A stretch of DNA of 64,000 bases, taken from positions 2,108,001 through 2,172,000 of the forward strand of contig NC_007510.1 in NCBI RefSeq assembly GCF_000012945.1, in the 5' to 3' direction. Shown in pieces: positions 25,248-35,576 of this stretch (positions are counted from its first letter, which is position 1; each line of letters begins with the position of its first letter). The DNA comes from Burkholderia lata (GTDB lineage Bacteria > Pseudomonadota > Gammaproteobacteria > Burkholderiales > Burkholderiaceae). Both the position numbers and the translations under genes were made by a program. Below the pieces are notes generated by a model that made no database searches, had not been told where the DNA came from, and saw only the letters and a program-made list of their open reading frames with translations.

Positions 25248-26456
25248 TCACTCCTCCTCATCGTCCAGGTACGGCTCGTCATCGTGATACTCGCCGCCGA
25301 AATCGTCATCGTCGTAGACACCGTCATCGTCGCCGAATTCCTCGTCGCCTTGCCCGAAGCCGAGCGCCGCGACCAGCGTGTTCATGTCGTCCGGCAGCGG
25401 GCAGCGCCATTGCATCGCCTTGCCCGTGACCGGATGCACGAGACCGAGCCGCCATGCATGCAGCGCCTGTCGCGCGAACCCGTCCGGCAGCGGCGTGACC
25501 GAGCGCTTGCCGCGCGCACGCCCGTACACGGGATCGCCGAGCAGCGGATGCCCGGCATGCGCGCAGTGCACGCGGATCTGGTGCGTGCGACCGGTCTCGA
25601 GATCGCACTGAATCGCCGAAACCGGCTGACGTTGCCACAGGCATGTGTCAACCGTGCGGAAATGCGTGCGCGCGGGCTTGCCCGATGCGCCCGTGACGAC
25701 GGCCATGCGCGTGCGTTCTCGCGGATCGCGGCCGATCGGCGCATCGATCGTGCCTTCCTCGGGCATCGTGCCCCACACCAGCGCAAAATAGCGGCGCTTC
25801 ACAGTGCGGGCCTGCAACTGGCGCACGAGGTCCGTCTGCGCGGCCAGCGTGCGCGCCACCACCATCAGGCCCGACGTTTCCTTGTCGAGCCGGTGGACGA
25901 TCCCTGCGCGCGGCAGGCCGGCCGCAGCGTCGCCATAGCGGTGCAGCAGCCCGTTGAGGATCGTGCCGCTCCAGTTGCCGGCGGCCGGATGCACGACGAG
26001 GCCGGCCGGCTTGTTGATGACGACGAGCGCGTCGTCCTCGTAGATCACGTCGAGCGGCACCGGCTCCGGCGTAAAGGCGAGCTGCTCGGGGAGCAGGTCG
26101 GGGACGAGCTGGATCTTCGCGCCGAGCGGCACCGGCTGGCGGATCTTCGCGGGCGCGCCGTCGACGAGCACGCGCTGCGCCTCGATCCAGCTCTGCAGGC
26201 GGCTGCGCGAGAATTCGGGGAACAGTTGGGCGAGCGCCTTGTCGAGGCGTTCGCCCGCGAGCGACAGCGGCACTTCGACGACGCGCGGCGCTTCATCGAC
26301 CGCTGCGGACGGCACGACGGGCGGCTGCATTGCGTCGCCGGTCAGATCGTCATCGAGGGAATCCCCCGAGGCAGCGTCGGCGGGCCGATCGCTTGGGCTA
26401 TAATCTTCGCGATTTGGTGTGCCCGGCTGGGCATTCTGCGAACTTGAACGGGTCAT
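25248..26456 (-). CDS. rluD: 23S rRNA pseudouridine synthase RluD
   Basis: Makes pseudouridines in helix 69 of 23S rRNA (positions 1911, 1915 and 1917 in E. coli). It has an S4 domain at about residues 60-110 ([20 protein letters not shown]) and a catalytic domain with the active Asp in [12 protein letters not shown]. Two oddities are seen: about 45 extra residues at the N-terminus and a very acidic tail of about 35 residues ([21 protein letters not shown]). The ATG at 26456 lacks a ribosome-binding site. The in-frame ATG at 26330 would match the E. coli N-terminus and would free the TATAAT at 26397-26402 from coding. The start is therefore uncertain. Confidence 0.9.
   Translation of the reverse strand: MTRSSSQNAQPGTPNREDYSPSDRPADAASGDSLDDDLTGDAMQPPVVPSAAVDEAPRVVEVPLSLAGERLDKALAQLFPEFSRSRLQSWIEAQRVLVDGAPAKIRQPVPLGAKIQLVPDLLPEQLAFTPEPVPLDVIYEDDALVVINKPAGLVVHPAAGNWSGTILNGLLHRYGDAAAGLPRAGIVHRLDKETSGLMVVARTLAAQTDLVRQLQARTVKRRYFALVWGTMPEEGTIDAPIGRDPRERTRMAVVTGASGKPARTHFRTVDTCLWQRQPVSAIQCDLETGRTHQIRVHCAHAGHPLLGDPVYGRARGKRSVTPLPDGFARQALHAWRLGLVHPVTGKAMQWRCPLPDDMNTLVAALGFGQGDEEFGDDDGVYDDDDFGGEYHDDEPYLDDEEE
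26397..26402 (+). promoter_or_regulatory. perfect -10 hexamer for bamD
   Basis: TATAAT about 96 bases upstream of bamD, within the 5' part of the rluD frame on the opposite strand. No good -35 is seen at 16-18 bases. Confidence 0.4.
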
Positions 26457-26497
26457 TTAGACTGGGTCACCGAGACTTGAAGCTAGGACATGCGAGC

Positions 26498-27322
26498 ATG
26501 ATGAATTCGACCAAACGCACGGCCAGAACCGCCGCCGCCCGGGCTGCGGCGGTAGCGGCCGCGGCCCTCATCGCCGGCTGCCACGGCTTGCCGCAGAAGC
26601 AGGACGAGACGGCTACCTGGTCGAACAACAAATTATACTCAGAGGCCCAGGACGCACTGTCCGGAGGCGACTGGGGCAAGTGCGCGAAATATTTCGAATC
26701 GCTGCAAGGTCGCGATCCGTTCGGCCATTTCGCGCAACAGGCGCAGATCAACGTTGCATACTGCAACTGGAAGGATAACGAAGCGGCCGCCGCCGACCAG
26801 GCCGTCGATCGCTTCATCCAGCTCCACCCCGATCATCCGGATATCCCGTACGCGTACTACCTGAAGGGGATGATCCACTTCAACGACGATCTGGGCCTGT
26901 TCGGCCGCTTCTCCGGCCAGGACATGAGCGAGCGCGATCCGCAGGCACTGCGCGAATCGTACGATGCGTTCAAGGTCGTCGTCGACCGCTTCCCGAAAAG
27001 CAAGTACGCGCCCGACGCCGCCGCGCGGATGCGCTACATCGTCAACGCGCTCGCGTCGCACGAAGTGCACGCGGCCGACTACTACTACCGGCGCGGCGCC
27101 TACGTCGCGGCCATCAACCGTGCGCAGCTCGCGATCAAGGACTACAAGGGCGCCCCGGCGATCGAGGACGCGCTGCACATCATGATCCTGTCGTACGGCA
27201 AGCTGAACCAGCCGCAACTCGCCGAGGACACGAAGCGCGTGCTCGCCGGCACGTTCCCCGACAGCCCGTATGTCACGGGCCACTCGCGCCCGGGCGCGAA
27301 GAAGTCGTGGTGGCAGTTCTGA
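26498..27322 (+). CDS. bamD: outer membrane protein assembly factor BamD
   Basis: Essential lipoprotein of the BAM complex, which inserts beta-barrel proteins in the outer membrane. The signal peptide ends in lipobox LIAGC with Cys28. Tetratricopeptide-type helices follow (WGKCAKYFESLQGRDPFG, IPYAYYLKGMIHFND, YAPDAAARMRYIVNALASHE), with length 274 typical of beta-proteobacterial BamD/ComL. It is divergent from rluD with only 41 bases between the annotated starts, so its promoter probably lies in the rluD N-terminal region. A second ATG three bases on is equally possible. It ends at a strong terminator. Confidence 0.95.
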   Translation: MMNSTKRTARTAAARAAAVAAAALIAGCHGLPQKQDETATWSNNKLYSEAQDALSGGDWGKCAKYFESLQGRDPFGHFAQQAQINVAYCNWKDNEAAAADQAVDRFIQLHPDHPDIPYAYYLKGMIHFNDDLGLFGRFSGQDMSERDPQALRESYDAFKVVVDRFPKSKYAPDAAARMRYIVNALASHEVHAADYYYRRGAYVAAINRAQLAIKDYKGAPAIEDALHIMILSYGKLNQPQLAEDTKRVLAGTFPDSPYVTGHSRPGAKKSWWQF

Positions 27323-27354
27323 CGAAAGCACCGTGCAGCCCTCGCTGCACGAAC

Positions 27355-27384
27355 AAAAAACCCGGCCATCGAGCCGGGTTTTTT
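27355..27384. terminator. bidirectional intrinsic terminator between bamD and the helicase gene
   Basis: A6, CCCGGC (27361-27366), CATCGA, GCCGGG (27373-27378), T6: a symmetric terminator for two convergent genes. Confidence 0.9.
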
Positions 27385-27387
27385 ATT

Positions 27388-27409
27388 GGCGCCGCACTCA
27401 GGCGGCGCC
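27388..27409. repeat. GC-rich hairpin next to the terminator
   Basis: GGCGCCGC (27388-27395) and GCGGCGCC (27402-27409) with a 6-base loop, immediately beside the bamD terminator. It probably adds a second 3'-end structure for the helicase transcript. Confidence 0.4.
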
Positions 27410-27442
27410 GGTGCGATCGCGCGACGATCGCCGCGCGCGCCG

Positions 27443-29689
27443 TCACGTGCGCTTTGCCGAACGGTGATCGTCGAAGAAGTCCTGGACGACCGCGATCTCG
27501 CGGGTCCGCTTGAACGGCGGCAGGCTCTGCCAGATCCGGCGCCCGTAGGGCTTGTCGACAAGCCGCGTGTCGCAGATCATCAGCACGCCGCGATCCGTCT
27601 CCGCGCGAATCAGCCGGCCCGCGCCCTGCTTCAGCGTAATCACGGCCTGCGGCAACTGGTGCACGGCGAACGGGCTCAGCCCCTTCTTCGTCAGCGCGTC
27701 GAGCCGCGCGGCCAGCACCGGATCGTCCGGCGGCGCAAACGGCAGCTTGTCGATCACGACGAGCGACAGCGCGTCGCCGCGCACGTCGACGCCTTCCCAG
27801 AAACTCTGGCTGCCGACCAGGATCGCGTTGCCATACGCGCGGAAGCGGTCGAGCAGTTCGGTGCGGCTCGCATCGCCCTGCACGAGCAGTGGCGTGTTCC
27901 AGCCGCGCGATTCGATCACGTCACGCAGCTTCGACGCGATCCGGTCGACCGCGCGCAGCGTCGTGCACAACATGAACACACCGCCACCGGACGCCTCGAT
28001 CGCCGGCAGCGCGGCGTCGAAGACGGCATCGGTAAACGCTGGCGAAGACGGTTGCGGCAGGTTGCGCGGCACGTACAGCAGCCCTTGCGACTGGTAGTCG
28101 AACGGGCTTGCGAGCGTCATCGAGCGACGCGAGCTGAGGCCCATCTGCGCCGCATAGTGCGTGAAATCGCCGCGCACCGACAGCGTGGCCGACGTGAACA
28201 CCCATGCACGCGGCACGCCCGCGCGCTGCTTGGCAAAGATCGGCGCGACCGACAGCGGCGTTTCGTGCAGCTGGACCGTATGCGCGAACACTTCGACCCA
28301 GCGCACCTTCTCGTTCGGATCGCCGTCGGATGCCGCCTTGTCGCCGGCCGCCGTTGCGTCGGCCTTCGCCGCCGCTTCCGTCGCGCCGGGTGCGACCCAG
28401 CCGGCCAGCAGATCCTGCAGCTCGCGTGCGCGCCGCAGGCACGCGCCGAGCGATTCCGCCCGTTCGGCCTGGCTGGCAAGCGCCGACGCCAACGCGTCGA
28501 GCGCAGCCTCGAGCGCGTCGAGCGCGCCGAACATCGGGTGATCGTCGCCGAGCTGGGCGAGCGACATGCGGACGATCTGGTCGTTCGCGAACGCCAGGCG
28601 CAAGTCGCGCGCCGCGCGCTCGAGATCGCCGCCGAGCTTCACCCACTCGACCGCGTCGCGTGCATGGCTCAGGCCTTCCGCCACCGTGTCGCGGGCGAGC
28701 TCGAGAATCTGTGTCGTCGACAGCGTCTCGCCGAAGAACAGCGTCGCCGTTTCCGGCAACTGGTGCGCTTCGTCGAAGATGACCGTGTTCGCGTTCGGCA
28801 GCAGCTCGGCCATCCCCGTATCGCGCAGCATGATGTCCGCGAAGAACAGGTGATGGTTGACGACGACGACGTCGGCCTGCTGCGCTTCGCGCCGCGCCTG
28901 CATCACGAAGCAGTCCTTGTAATGCGGGCACTCCTGGCCGAGGCAGTTGTCGCGCGTCGACGTGACCATCGACCACACGGGCGCCGTTTCCGGCACGCTC
29001 GCGAGTTCGGCCTTGTCGCCGCTCTTCGTGATCTTCGCGAAACGGACGATTTCCTGCAGATAGGCCGTATCCTGCCGCGACGGCAACCGGCCGTTGTCGG
29101 CCGTGCGTTGCAGGTAGTAGTGGCACAGGTAGTTTGCACGGCCCTTCAGCATCGCGACCGACACCGGCACCGCGAGCGCGTTGCGCACGGTCGGGATGTC
29201 GCGCGCGAACAGCTGGTCCTGCAGGTGTTTCGTGCCGGTCGACACGATCACCTTGCCGCCCCACAGCATCGCGGGCACGAGGTACGCATAGGTCTTGCCG
29301 GTACCCGTACCGGCCTCGACGATCAGCGTGTTGTCGCCGGCATCGCTGTCGGCCTCGGTTGCGGCGGCATCCGCGCCCGATTCGGCCGCCTTGTCGCCAT
29401 CGCCGAGGCGACGCGCCGGCCGCTTGCGGGTTTCGAAGATCTCGGGGTCGGGCATCCGGCGCGCGGACGCTTCCATCGCGGACGCGACCGCGCGCGCCAT
29501 CTCGATCTGCGCCATACGCGGCCGATAACCGTCGAGCGCGCGCGCCAGCAAGCCACCTTCGCCGAAGATCGTGTCGAGTTCGTCGACGCGCTTGCGGCTC
29601 AGTTCAAAGGTGCCTTCAGGCGCACGAGCGCGCCCGGCGGGCGACACATCGCGCCGGGCATCGGGGGTGGCTTCAAGCGGTGAATTCAA
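27443..29689 (-). CDS. ATP-dependent DNA helicase of the YoaA/DinG family
   Basis: Iron-sulfur superfamily 2 helicase of the XPD/DinG type, 748 residues. The start GGLLARALDGYRPRMAQIEMA is typical of YoaA, which in E. coli works with HolC in repairing stalled forks. Walker A EAGTGTGKTYAYL lies near residues 125-137. Four Fe-S cysteines are placed as CHYYL and DNCLGQECPHYKDC, and the DEAH box is VIFDEAHQLPE. A variable Ala/Asp-rich insert (about residues 95-118) precedes Walker A. The C-terminal helicase motif GSQSFWEGVDVRGD is intact. It converges on bamD and lies 55 bases downstream of the DUF465 gene. Confidence 0.9.
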   Translation of the reverse strand: MNSPLEATPDARRDVSPAGRARAPEGTFELSRKRVDELDTIFGEGGLLARALDGYRPRMAQIEMARAVASAMEASARRMPDPEIFETRKRPARRLGDGDKAAESGADAAATEADSDAGDNTLIVEAGTGTGKTYAYLVPAMLWGGKVIVSTGTKHLQDQLFARDIPTVRNALAVPVSVAMLKGRANYLCHYYLQRTADNGRLPSRQDTAYLQEIVRFAKITKSGDKAELASVPETAPVWSMVTSTRDNCLGQECPHYKDCFVMQARREAQQADVVVVNHHLFFADIMLRDTGMAELLPNANTVIFDEAHQLPETATLFFGETLSTTQILELARDTVAEGLSHARDAVEWVKLGGDLERAARDLRLAFANDQIVRMSLAQLGDDHPMFGALDALEAALDALASALASQAERAESLGACLRRARELQDLLAGWVAPGATEAAAKADATAAGDKAASDGDPNEKVRWVEVFAHTVQLHETPLSVAPIFAKQRAGVPRAWVFTSATLSVRGDFTHYAAQMGLSSRRSMTLASPFDYQSQGLLYVPRNLPQPSSPAFTDAVFDAALPAIEASGGGVFMLCTTLRAVDRIASKLRDVIESRGWNTPLLVQGDASRTELLDRFRAYGNAILVGSQSFWEGVDVRGDALSLVVIDKLPFAPPDDPVLAARLDALTKKGLSPFAVHQLPQAVITLKQGAGRLIRAETDRGVLMICDTRLVDKPYGRRIWQSLPPFKRTREIAVVQDFFDDHRSAKRT

Positions 29690-29744
29690 GGCAAGCGTTC
29701 CTGTATCCAGCGCCCGGGCGGCGCCGGCGCTTGCCAGGCCGCGC

Positions 29745-29960
29745 TCAGGCGCGCTTATCCGGTTCCAGCTGCGATTGCAGCAAAATGATTTTGTCCTTGG
29801 CCGCCAGCTTTTCCTTCTTCAGCCGGTGCAGCGTGATGTCGTCGATGTCGGAGTGTCCTTCCTTCAGCTCGATCTCCCGAGCGAGCTGCTGGTGCTGCTC
29901 CTGCAATGCAACCAAACGGTTGTGCAATTCCTGCTGCTGTTCCGTAGGACGGTTTTGCAT
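29745..29960 (-). CDS. small coiled-coil DUF465/YdcH family protein
   Basis: A 71-residue, highly charged helical protein beginning [19 protein letters not shown], with the DUF465 pattern LHNRL...[33 protein letters not shown]. It is cytoplasmic, with no signal peptide. Family function is unknown, though related short proteins are widespread in proteobacteria. GAGGAGG lies just before the ATG at 29960. The longer open frame upstream is a GC artefact. Confidence 0.85.
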   Translation of the reverse strand: MQNRPTEQQQELHNRLVALQEQHQQLAREIELKEGHSDIDDITLHRLKKEKLAAKDKIILLQSQLEPDKRA

Positions 29961-30037
29961 ATGCGCCTCCTCATCGAAGCAGCGCGCCGGCTGGCGTGCC
30001 AGCGCGCACGAGACTGATTCCGGATCAATCCAACACG

Positions 30038-30790
30038 TTACTGCCCCTGCTGTTGCTTCTGCTGCGCCTTCTCGGCCGCTTCCTTCTGACGCTGCTCGAC
30101 ATCGGCCTTGTGCTGCACGGCTTCCTTCTGCTTCTGCTCGTAGCGCGCGGCGTTGTCCGCCCGCTCCTGCGCCTTCTGCGCAGCCTGCTGGTGCGCCTGG
30201 TCGAGCTTGCGCTGGAAGTCGCCCTGCTTCTGGTCGTATGCCTGCTTGCTCGCCGCGCGCTGCGGCCCTTCCGCGCCACGCTGCGCCTGCTTCAGAGCAT
30301 TCTGCTCCTGCTTGTCGCGGAACGCAGCCGCGTTTGCCGCGTCGTTCGCCGCGCGCTGCGGCGCTTCCGCCGCGTTCTGCGCCGCCTTCAGCGCCTGCTG
30401 CTGGTCGCGCTGCTGCGCGCGCACTGCCCGCTGCTCGTCGTTGAGCGCGAGCTGCTCCTGGCGGATGCTCGCCCGCTCGTCGCGCATCTGGACACGCGCC
30501 TTGCCGAGACAGTGATTGACGAAAAACTTGCTGTAGCAATCGTGCTCGGCCACCGCATAACGATAATCGTTTTCTGCGGAGCGTTGATTGAGCACTTTTT
30601 GACGGGCGTCGAAATCCGGTGCGGCCGAGGCCATCACGGGCGCAGCCGCGGCGGCGGCCGGAGCGGTTGCGTCCGAAGCTTGCGCGAACGCGCCGGAAGG
30701 CCCGGCAGACAAAGCCGCGGCGAGCGCTGCGCCGAGCGCGACGAGAGAAATTCGGGAAGTTGGCAACGTCGTAGGAAAGCTGCGGGACAT
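30038..30790 (-). CDS. secreted Gln/Ala-rich coiled-coil protein of unknown function
   Basis: A 250-residue protein not assigned to a family. The signal peptide (residues 1-37) ends PSGAFAQA. Next comes an Ala-rich stretch, then a conserved-looking block with two cysteines, [17 protein letters not shown] (Cys85 and Cys94), likely a disulfide. From about residue 110 to the end, more than half the protein is Gln/Ala/Lys/Arg/Glu in heptad-like order (repeated [12 protein letters not shown]), a long periplasmic coiled coil. It is divergent from tex. Possible roles are structural, or a chaperone-like partner in the envelope; nothing here shows which. Confidence 0.65.
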   Translation of the reverse strand: MSRSFPTTLPTSRISLVALGAALAAALSAGPSGAFAQASDATAPAAAAAAPVMASAAPDFDARQKVLNQRSAENDYRYAVAEHDCYSKFFVNHCLGKARVQMRDERASIRQEQLALNDEQRAVRAQQRDQQQALKAAQNAAEAPQRAANDAANAAAFRDKQEQNALKQAQRGAEGPQRAASKQAYDQKQGDFQRKLDQAHQQAAQKAQERADNAARYEQKQKEAVQHKADVEQRQKEAAEKAQQKQQQGQ

Positions 30791-30949
30791 GTGTCAAATT
30801 CTATCACCCCCGGCTGGGCGCTCCGCCATTTATGGCAAAATGCCCCGCTTCACTCACCCGCGGCATCTGGCCCGTCGGGCCCGCCACGCAGCCCGCCGCT
30901 TCGGGCCTGCCGGCCCCGCCGCGATTTCAGCAGGCAGATCATCCACGAC

Positions 30950-33274
30950 ATGACGGAAACCGTAGCACTCAAGATCGTACAGCGCATCGCCACCGAACTG
31001 GCCGTCCAGCCGCGCCAGGTCGCGGCGGCAGTGCAACTCCTCGACGAAGGCTCGACCGTTCCGTTCATTGCCCGGTACCGCAAGGAAGTGACCGGCAACC
31101 TGGACGACACGCAGTTGCGCCAGCTCGAGGAACGCCTCCTGTATCTGCGCGAACTCGAGGATCGCCGCGCGACGATCCTGTCGAGCATCGACGAACAGGG
31201 CAAGCTGACCGACGAACTGCGCGCCGCGATCGACGCGGCCGACAGCAAGCAGGTGCTCGAAGACCTTTATCTGCCGTACAAGCCGAAGCGCCGCACGCGT
31301 GCGCAGATCGCCCGCGAAGCCGGCCTCGAGCCGCTCGCCCAGGCGCTCCTCGCGAACCCGCTGCTCGACCCGCAGGCCGAGGCCGCCGCGTACGTCGACG
31401 CCGACAAGGGCGTCGCCGACGTGAAGGCCGCGCTCGACGGTGCGCGCGACATCCTGTCCGAACAGTTCGGCGAAACGGCCGAGCTGCTCGGCAAGCTGCG
31501 CGACTACCTGCACAACCAGGGCGTCGTGTCGTCGGCCGTCGTCGAGGGCAAGGAAAACGAGGAAGGCGAGAAATTCCGCGACTATTACGACTACGCGGAA
31601 ACGATCAAGACCGTGCCGTCGCACCGCGCCCTCGCGCTGTTCCGCGGCCGCAACGCGGGCGTGCTGACGGTCAAGCTCGGCCTCGGCGAAGAGCTCGACG
31701 CGCAGGTGCCGCATCCCGGCGAGGCGATGATCGCGCGCCATTTCGGTATCGCGAACCAGAACCGCCCGGCCGACAAATGGCTGTCCGACGTATGCCGCTG
31801 GTGCTGGCGCGTGAAGGTGCAGCCGCACATCGAGAACGAGCTGCTCACGCAACTGCGCGAAACGGCCGAAACGGAAGCGATCCGCGTGTTCGCGCGCAAC
31901 CTGAACGACCTGCTGCTGGCCGCGCCGGCCGGCCCGAAGGCCGTGATCGGTCTCGACCCCGGCCTGCGCACGGGCGTGAAGGTCGCAGTCGTCGACCGCA
32001 CCGGCAAGGTGCTCGCGACCGACACGATCTACCCGCACGAGCCGCGCCGCGACTGGGACGGCTCGATCGCGAAACTCGCACGCATCGCCGCGCAGACGCA
32101 GGCCGAGCTGATCAGCATCGGCAACGGCACCGCGTCGCGTGAAACCGACAAGCTCGCGAGCGAACTGATCGCGAAGCACCCGGAGCTGCGCCTGCAGAAG
32201 ATCGTCGTGTCGGAAGCCGGCGCGTCGGTCTATTCGGCATCCGAGCTGGCCGCGAAGGAATTCCCGGAACTCGACGTGTCGCTGCGCGGCGCCGTGTCGA
32301 TTGCACGCCGCCTGCAGGATCCGCTCGCCGAACTCGTGAAGATCGAGCCGAAGGCCATCGGCGTCGGCCAGTACCAGCACGACGTGAACCAGCGCGAACT
32401 CGCCCGCTCGCTCGACGCGGTCGTCGAGGACTGCGTGAACGCGGTCGGTGTCGACGCGAACACCGCGTCGGCCCCGCTGCTCGCCCGTGTATCGGGCCTG
32501 AACGCCACGCTCGCGCGCAATATCGTCGACTACCGCGATGCGAACGGCCCGTTCCCTTCGCGCGAGCACCTGCGCAAGGTGCCGCGCCTCGGCGACAAGA
32601 CCTTCGAACAGGCCGCCGGCTTCCTGCGCATCAACGGTGGCGAGAATCCGCTCGACCGCTCGTCGGTGCACCCGGAGGCGTATCCGGTCGTCGAGCGGAT
32701 GCTCGCAAAGATCAGCAAGCGCATCGACGACGTGCTCGGCAACCGCGAAGCGCTGTCGGGCCTTTCCCCGACGGAATTTGTTGACGAACGTTTCGGCCTG
32801 CCGACGGTACGCGACATCCTGTCCGAACTGGAGAAGCCGGGCCGCGATCCGCGCCCCGAATTCAAGACCGCGACGTTCCGCGAAGGCGTCGAGAAGGTGT
32901 CGGATCTCGTGCCGGGCATGACGCTCGAAGGCGTCGTGACGAACGTCGCCGCGTTCGGCGCGTTCGTGGACATCGGCGTCCACCAGGACGGCCTCGTCCA
33001 CGTGTCCGCGATGTCGACGAAATTCATCAAGGATCCGCACGAAGTCGTGAAGGCCGGCCAGGTCGTCAAGGTGAAGGTGATCGACGTCGACGTGAAGCGC
33101 CAGCGCATTGCACTGACGATGCGCCTCGACGACGACGCGGCAGCGCCCGGCATGTCGTCGCGCGGCGGCCAGGATCGCGGCAACGCGGCGCGCGGCGCGG
33201 CCCGCCCGCAGCGTTCGCGCGAGCCGGAACCGGCCGGCGCAATGGCCGCGGCGTTCGCCAAGCTGAAGCGCTAA
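30950..33274 (+). CDS. tex: S1 RNA-binding transcription accessory protein Tex
   Basis: Tex is a nucleic-acid binding protein with a Spt6-like core, linked to transcription control and toxin expression in several pathogens. The 774-residue protein shows the N-terminal Tex domain ([20 protein letters not shown], about residues 30-49), a YqgF-like fold beginning [19 protein letters not shown] near 324, helix-hairpin-helix motifs near 500-560 ([18 protein letters not shown]), and a C-terminal S1 domain ([20 protein letters not shown]) near 660. The tail is Arg/Gly/Ala-rich. The ATG at 30950 gives the family N-terminus; the in-frame leader is not coding. It is divergent from the coiled-coil gene. 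Confidence 0.95.
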   Translation: MTETVALKIVQRIATELAVQPRQVAAAVQLLDEGSTVPFIARYRKEVTGNLDDTQLRQLEERLLYLRELEDRRATILSSIDEQGKLTDELRAAIDAADSKQVLEDLYLPYKPKRRTRAQIAREAGLEPLAQALLANPLLDPQAEAAAYVDADKGVADVKAALDGARDILSEQFGETAELLGKLRDYLHNQGVVSSAVVEGKENEEGEKFRDYYDYAETIKTVPSHRALALFRGRNAGVLTVKLGLGEELDAQVPHPGEAMIARHFGIANQNRPADKWLSDVCRWCWRVKVQPHIENELLTQLRETAETEAIRVFARNLNDLLLAAPAGPKAVIGLDPGLRTGVKVAVVDRTGKVLATDTIYPHEPRRDWDGSIAKLARIAAQTQAELISIGNGTASRETDKLASELIAKHPELRLQKIVVSEAGASVYSASELAAKEFPELDVSLRGAVSIARRLQDPLAELVKIEPKAIGVGQYQHDVNQRELARSLDAVVEDCVNAVGVDANTASAPLLARVSGLNATLARNIVDYRDANGPFPSREHLRKVPRLGDKTFEQAAGFLRINGGENPLDRSSVHPEAYPVVERMLAKISKRIDDVLGNREALSGLSPTEFVDERFGLPTVRDILSELEKPGRDPRPEFKTATFREGVEKVSDLVPGMTLEGVVTNVAAFGAFVDIGVHQDGLVHVSAMSTKFIKDPHEVVKAGQVVKVKVIDVDVKRQRIALTMRLDDDAAAPGMSSRGGQDRGNAARGAARPQRSREPEPAGAMAAAFAKLKR

Positions 33275-33299
33275 GCCCCCGCAAGCCTGCGCGACATAC

Positions 33300-33330
33300 A
33301 AAAAAGCCCGCCGAAAGGCGGGCTTTTTTT
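33300..33330. terminator. bidirectional intrinsic terminator between tex and kup
   Basis: A6, GCCCGCC (33306-33312), loop GAAA, GGCGGGC (33317-33323), T7: a GNRA-loop terminator serving both convergent genes. Confidence 0.95.
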
Positions 33331-33383
33331 ATGGCTTCGGCGAACACGGCGCGCGGACGGACGGCCCGCACGCCACACCGCGA

Positions 33384-35300
33384 TCAGATTTCGATCTTCG
33401 TCCCGAGTTCGACCACGCGGTTCGCCGGGATCGAGAAGAAGTCGGTTGGCTTCGCGGCGTTCTGGTGCATCCATGCGAACACGCGCTCGCGCCAGATCGA
33501 CATCCCGGGCAGATGCGTCGGCACGACCGTTTCGCGTGCGAGGAAGAACGACGTATCCATCAACTCGAACGTCATGTCGTGCGTGCGGCCAAACTCTTCG
33601 AGCACGGCCTTCACGTCCGGCGTCTCGTTGAAGCCGTACTCGGCCCTGACGATATACAAACCGCCGCCCGCATCACGCGAGGTCTGGCGCTTGTCGTCGC
33701 GCACATAAGGAATGTCGCGCGTGACGAATGTGAGGAAAATGGTCCGCTCGTGCAGCACCTTGTTGTGCTTCAGGTTATGCAGCAGGCTCACGGGCACGAG
33801 CTTGTCGTTGCCGGTCAGGTAGATCGCGGTACCCGACACGCGATGCGGCGGATGCGCGAGCAGCCCCTGCAGGAACGGCTCGAGCGGGATACCGTCGGCC
33901 GCCGTGCGCTCCTTGACGATGTGACGCCCCTTGTACCAGGTCATCAGCAGGAAAAACAGCAACGCGCCGATACCGAGCGGCAGCCAGCCGCCCTGCGCGA
34001 CCTTCAGCAGGTTCGCGCCGAAGAAGCCGAGGTCGACCGCGAGGAACACCGCGATGATCGCGCCGACCAGCAGCCGGTTCCAGTTCCACACCTTCACCAT
34101 CACGACCGCGGCGAGCACGGTCGTGATCACCATCGTCGCCGTCACCGCGATACCGTACGCAGCCGCGAGGTTGTCGGAGCTCTTGAAGCCGATGACGATG
34201 CAGAGGATCACGAACAGCAGCAGCCAGTTCACGACCGGCACGTAGATCTGGCCGATCGCGAGTTCCGACGTATGCAGCACCTTCATGCGCGGCACGTAGC
34301 CGAGCTGGATGGCCTGCGACGTCAGCGAATACGCGCCCGAGATCACTGCCTGCGACGCGATCACGGTTGCGACCGTCGACAGTATGACGAGCGGCAGCAG
34401 CCCCCATTCGGGTGCCAGCAGGAAGAACGGGTTCTCGATCGCCTTCGGGTTCTGGATCAGCAGCGCGCCCTGGCCGAAGTAGTTCAGCACGAGCGACGGC
34501 ATCACGAGCCCGTAGGCGGCAATGCGGATCGGCTTCGCGCCGAAGTGGCCCATGTCCGCGTAGAGCGCTTCCGCACCGGTCAGCACCAGCACGACCGAGC
34601 CGAGCACGACGTACGCCTGCAGCAGGTGGTCGGCCATGAACGACGCCGCGTAATACGGGTTGATGGCCGCCATGATGCCCGGCACCCGCACGATGTGGTA
34701 CACGCCGAGCGCTGCGATCGCGACGAACCACAGCACCATGATCGGGCCGAACAGCTTGCCGACCAGTGCAGTACCGTGGCGCTGGATCCAGAACAGCGCG
34801 ATCAGGATCACGATCGTGATCGGCAGCACGAGATGGGACAGGTGTGGCGTCGCGATTTCGAGGCCTTCGACCGCCGACATCACCGAGATCGCCGGCGTGA
34901 TCACCGCATCCCCGTAGAACATGCACGCGCCGAAGATCCCGAGCGCCATCAGCGCGCCCGCGACGCGGGTCTTCGAGTCGAGCGGCCGCAACGACAGCGC
35001 CATCAGCGCGAGCACGCCGCCTTCGCCGTTGTTGTCCGCCCGCATCACGAACAGCAGGTACTTGATGCCCACCACCAGGATGATTGCCCAGAACAGCAGC
35101 GAAATCACGCCGAGAATCGATCCTTCGGTGAGCGGAATGCCGTGTGCGGGGCTGAACGCCTCCTTGAGCGAATACAGCGGGCTGGTGCCGATGTCGCCGA
35201 ACACGACGCCGATGGCTGCTATCGCTAGCGCCCGCATCGAGTGTTGTTGCGTCGAATGCGGCGCGTGTGCTGCGTCGGTCGCGTGGATCGTGTCGTTCAT
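33384..35300 (-). CDS. kup: potassium uptake protein Kup
   Basis: Low-affinity K+/H+ symporter of the KUP/HAK family in the inner membrane. The 638-residue protein has about 12 transmembrane segments, the family opening [21 protein letters not shown] near residues 31-51, and the conserved [19 protein letters not shown] near 108-126. A cytosolic C-terminal domain of about 150 residues follows the last helix. The ATG at 35300 is used; it lacks a clear Shine-Dalgarno sequence, but longer versions add non-family sequence. It is monocistronic, ending at the terminator shared with tex. Confidence 0.95.
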   Translation of the reverse strand: MNDTIHATDAAHAPHSTQQHSMRALAIAAIGVVFGDIGTSPLYSLKEAFSPAHGIPLTEGSILGVISLLFWAIILVVGIKYLLFVMRADNNGEGGVLALMALSLRPLDSKTRVAGALMALGIFGACMFYGDAVITPAISVMSAVEGLEIATPHLSHLVLPITIVILIALFWIQRHGTALVGKLFGPIMVLWFVAIAALGVYHIVRVPGIMAAINPYYAASFMADHLLQAYVVLGSVVLVLTGAEALYADMGHFGAKPIRIAAYGLVMPSLVLNYFGQGALLIQNPKAIENPFFLLAPEWGLLPLVILSTVATVIASQAVISGAYSLTSQAIQLGYVPRMKVLHTSELAIGQIYVPVVNWLLLFVILCIVIGFKSSDNLAAAYGIAVTATMVITTVLAAVVMVKVWNWNRLLVGAIIAVFLAVDLGFFGANLLKVAQGGWLPLGIGALLFFLLMTWYKGRHIVKERTAADGIPLEPFLQGLLAHPPHRVSGTAIYLTGNDKLVPVSLLHNLKHNKVLHERTIFLTFVTRDIPYVRDDKRQTSRDAGGGLYIVRAEYGFNETPDVKAVLEEFGRTHDMTFELMDTSFFLARETVVPTHLPGMSIWRERVFAWMHQNAAKPTDFFSIPANRVVELGTKIEI

Positions 35301-35520
35301 ATGAAGCGTAATAATCGGGTCCGGGTCGGACAAAACGAGCGCTATTCTACTCGCGCCCCCGTGAAACGCCGCCCTGCTCTGTTGCCTTGTAACCACGTGA
35401 TCCACGCTACGCATGCAATCCGGCGCGAGCTGTGGCAGGGCTGCCAATCATAGCCGGGGCAGCGCCGTCTGCCTACCGGATCCACGGTACGCGCGGCGCC
35501 GGCACATATGGCGCCCCAAT

Positions 35521-35547
35521 GAAAAACGGCGCCGCAAGCGGCGCCGT
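35521..35547 (-). terminator. intrinsic terminator ending the long ndk-purA series
   Basis: On the minus strand ACGGCGCCGC pairs with GCGGCGCCGT around a 2-base centre, then TTTTT (35526-35522). It lies 30 bases after the phosphoribosyltransferase stop. Confidence 0.85.
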
Positions 35548-35576
35548 ACAAGGCTTTCCTTCGATTGGCCGGCCGC

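Noticed and set aside
29996..30949. Possible 318-residue N-terminal extension of Tex
   Set aside because: Overlaps the DUF2-cysteine coiled-coil gene on the other strand and does not resemble Tex; the ATG at 30950 gives the family start.
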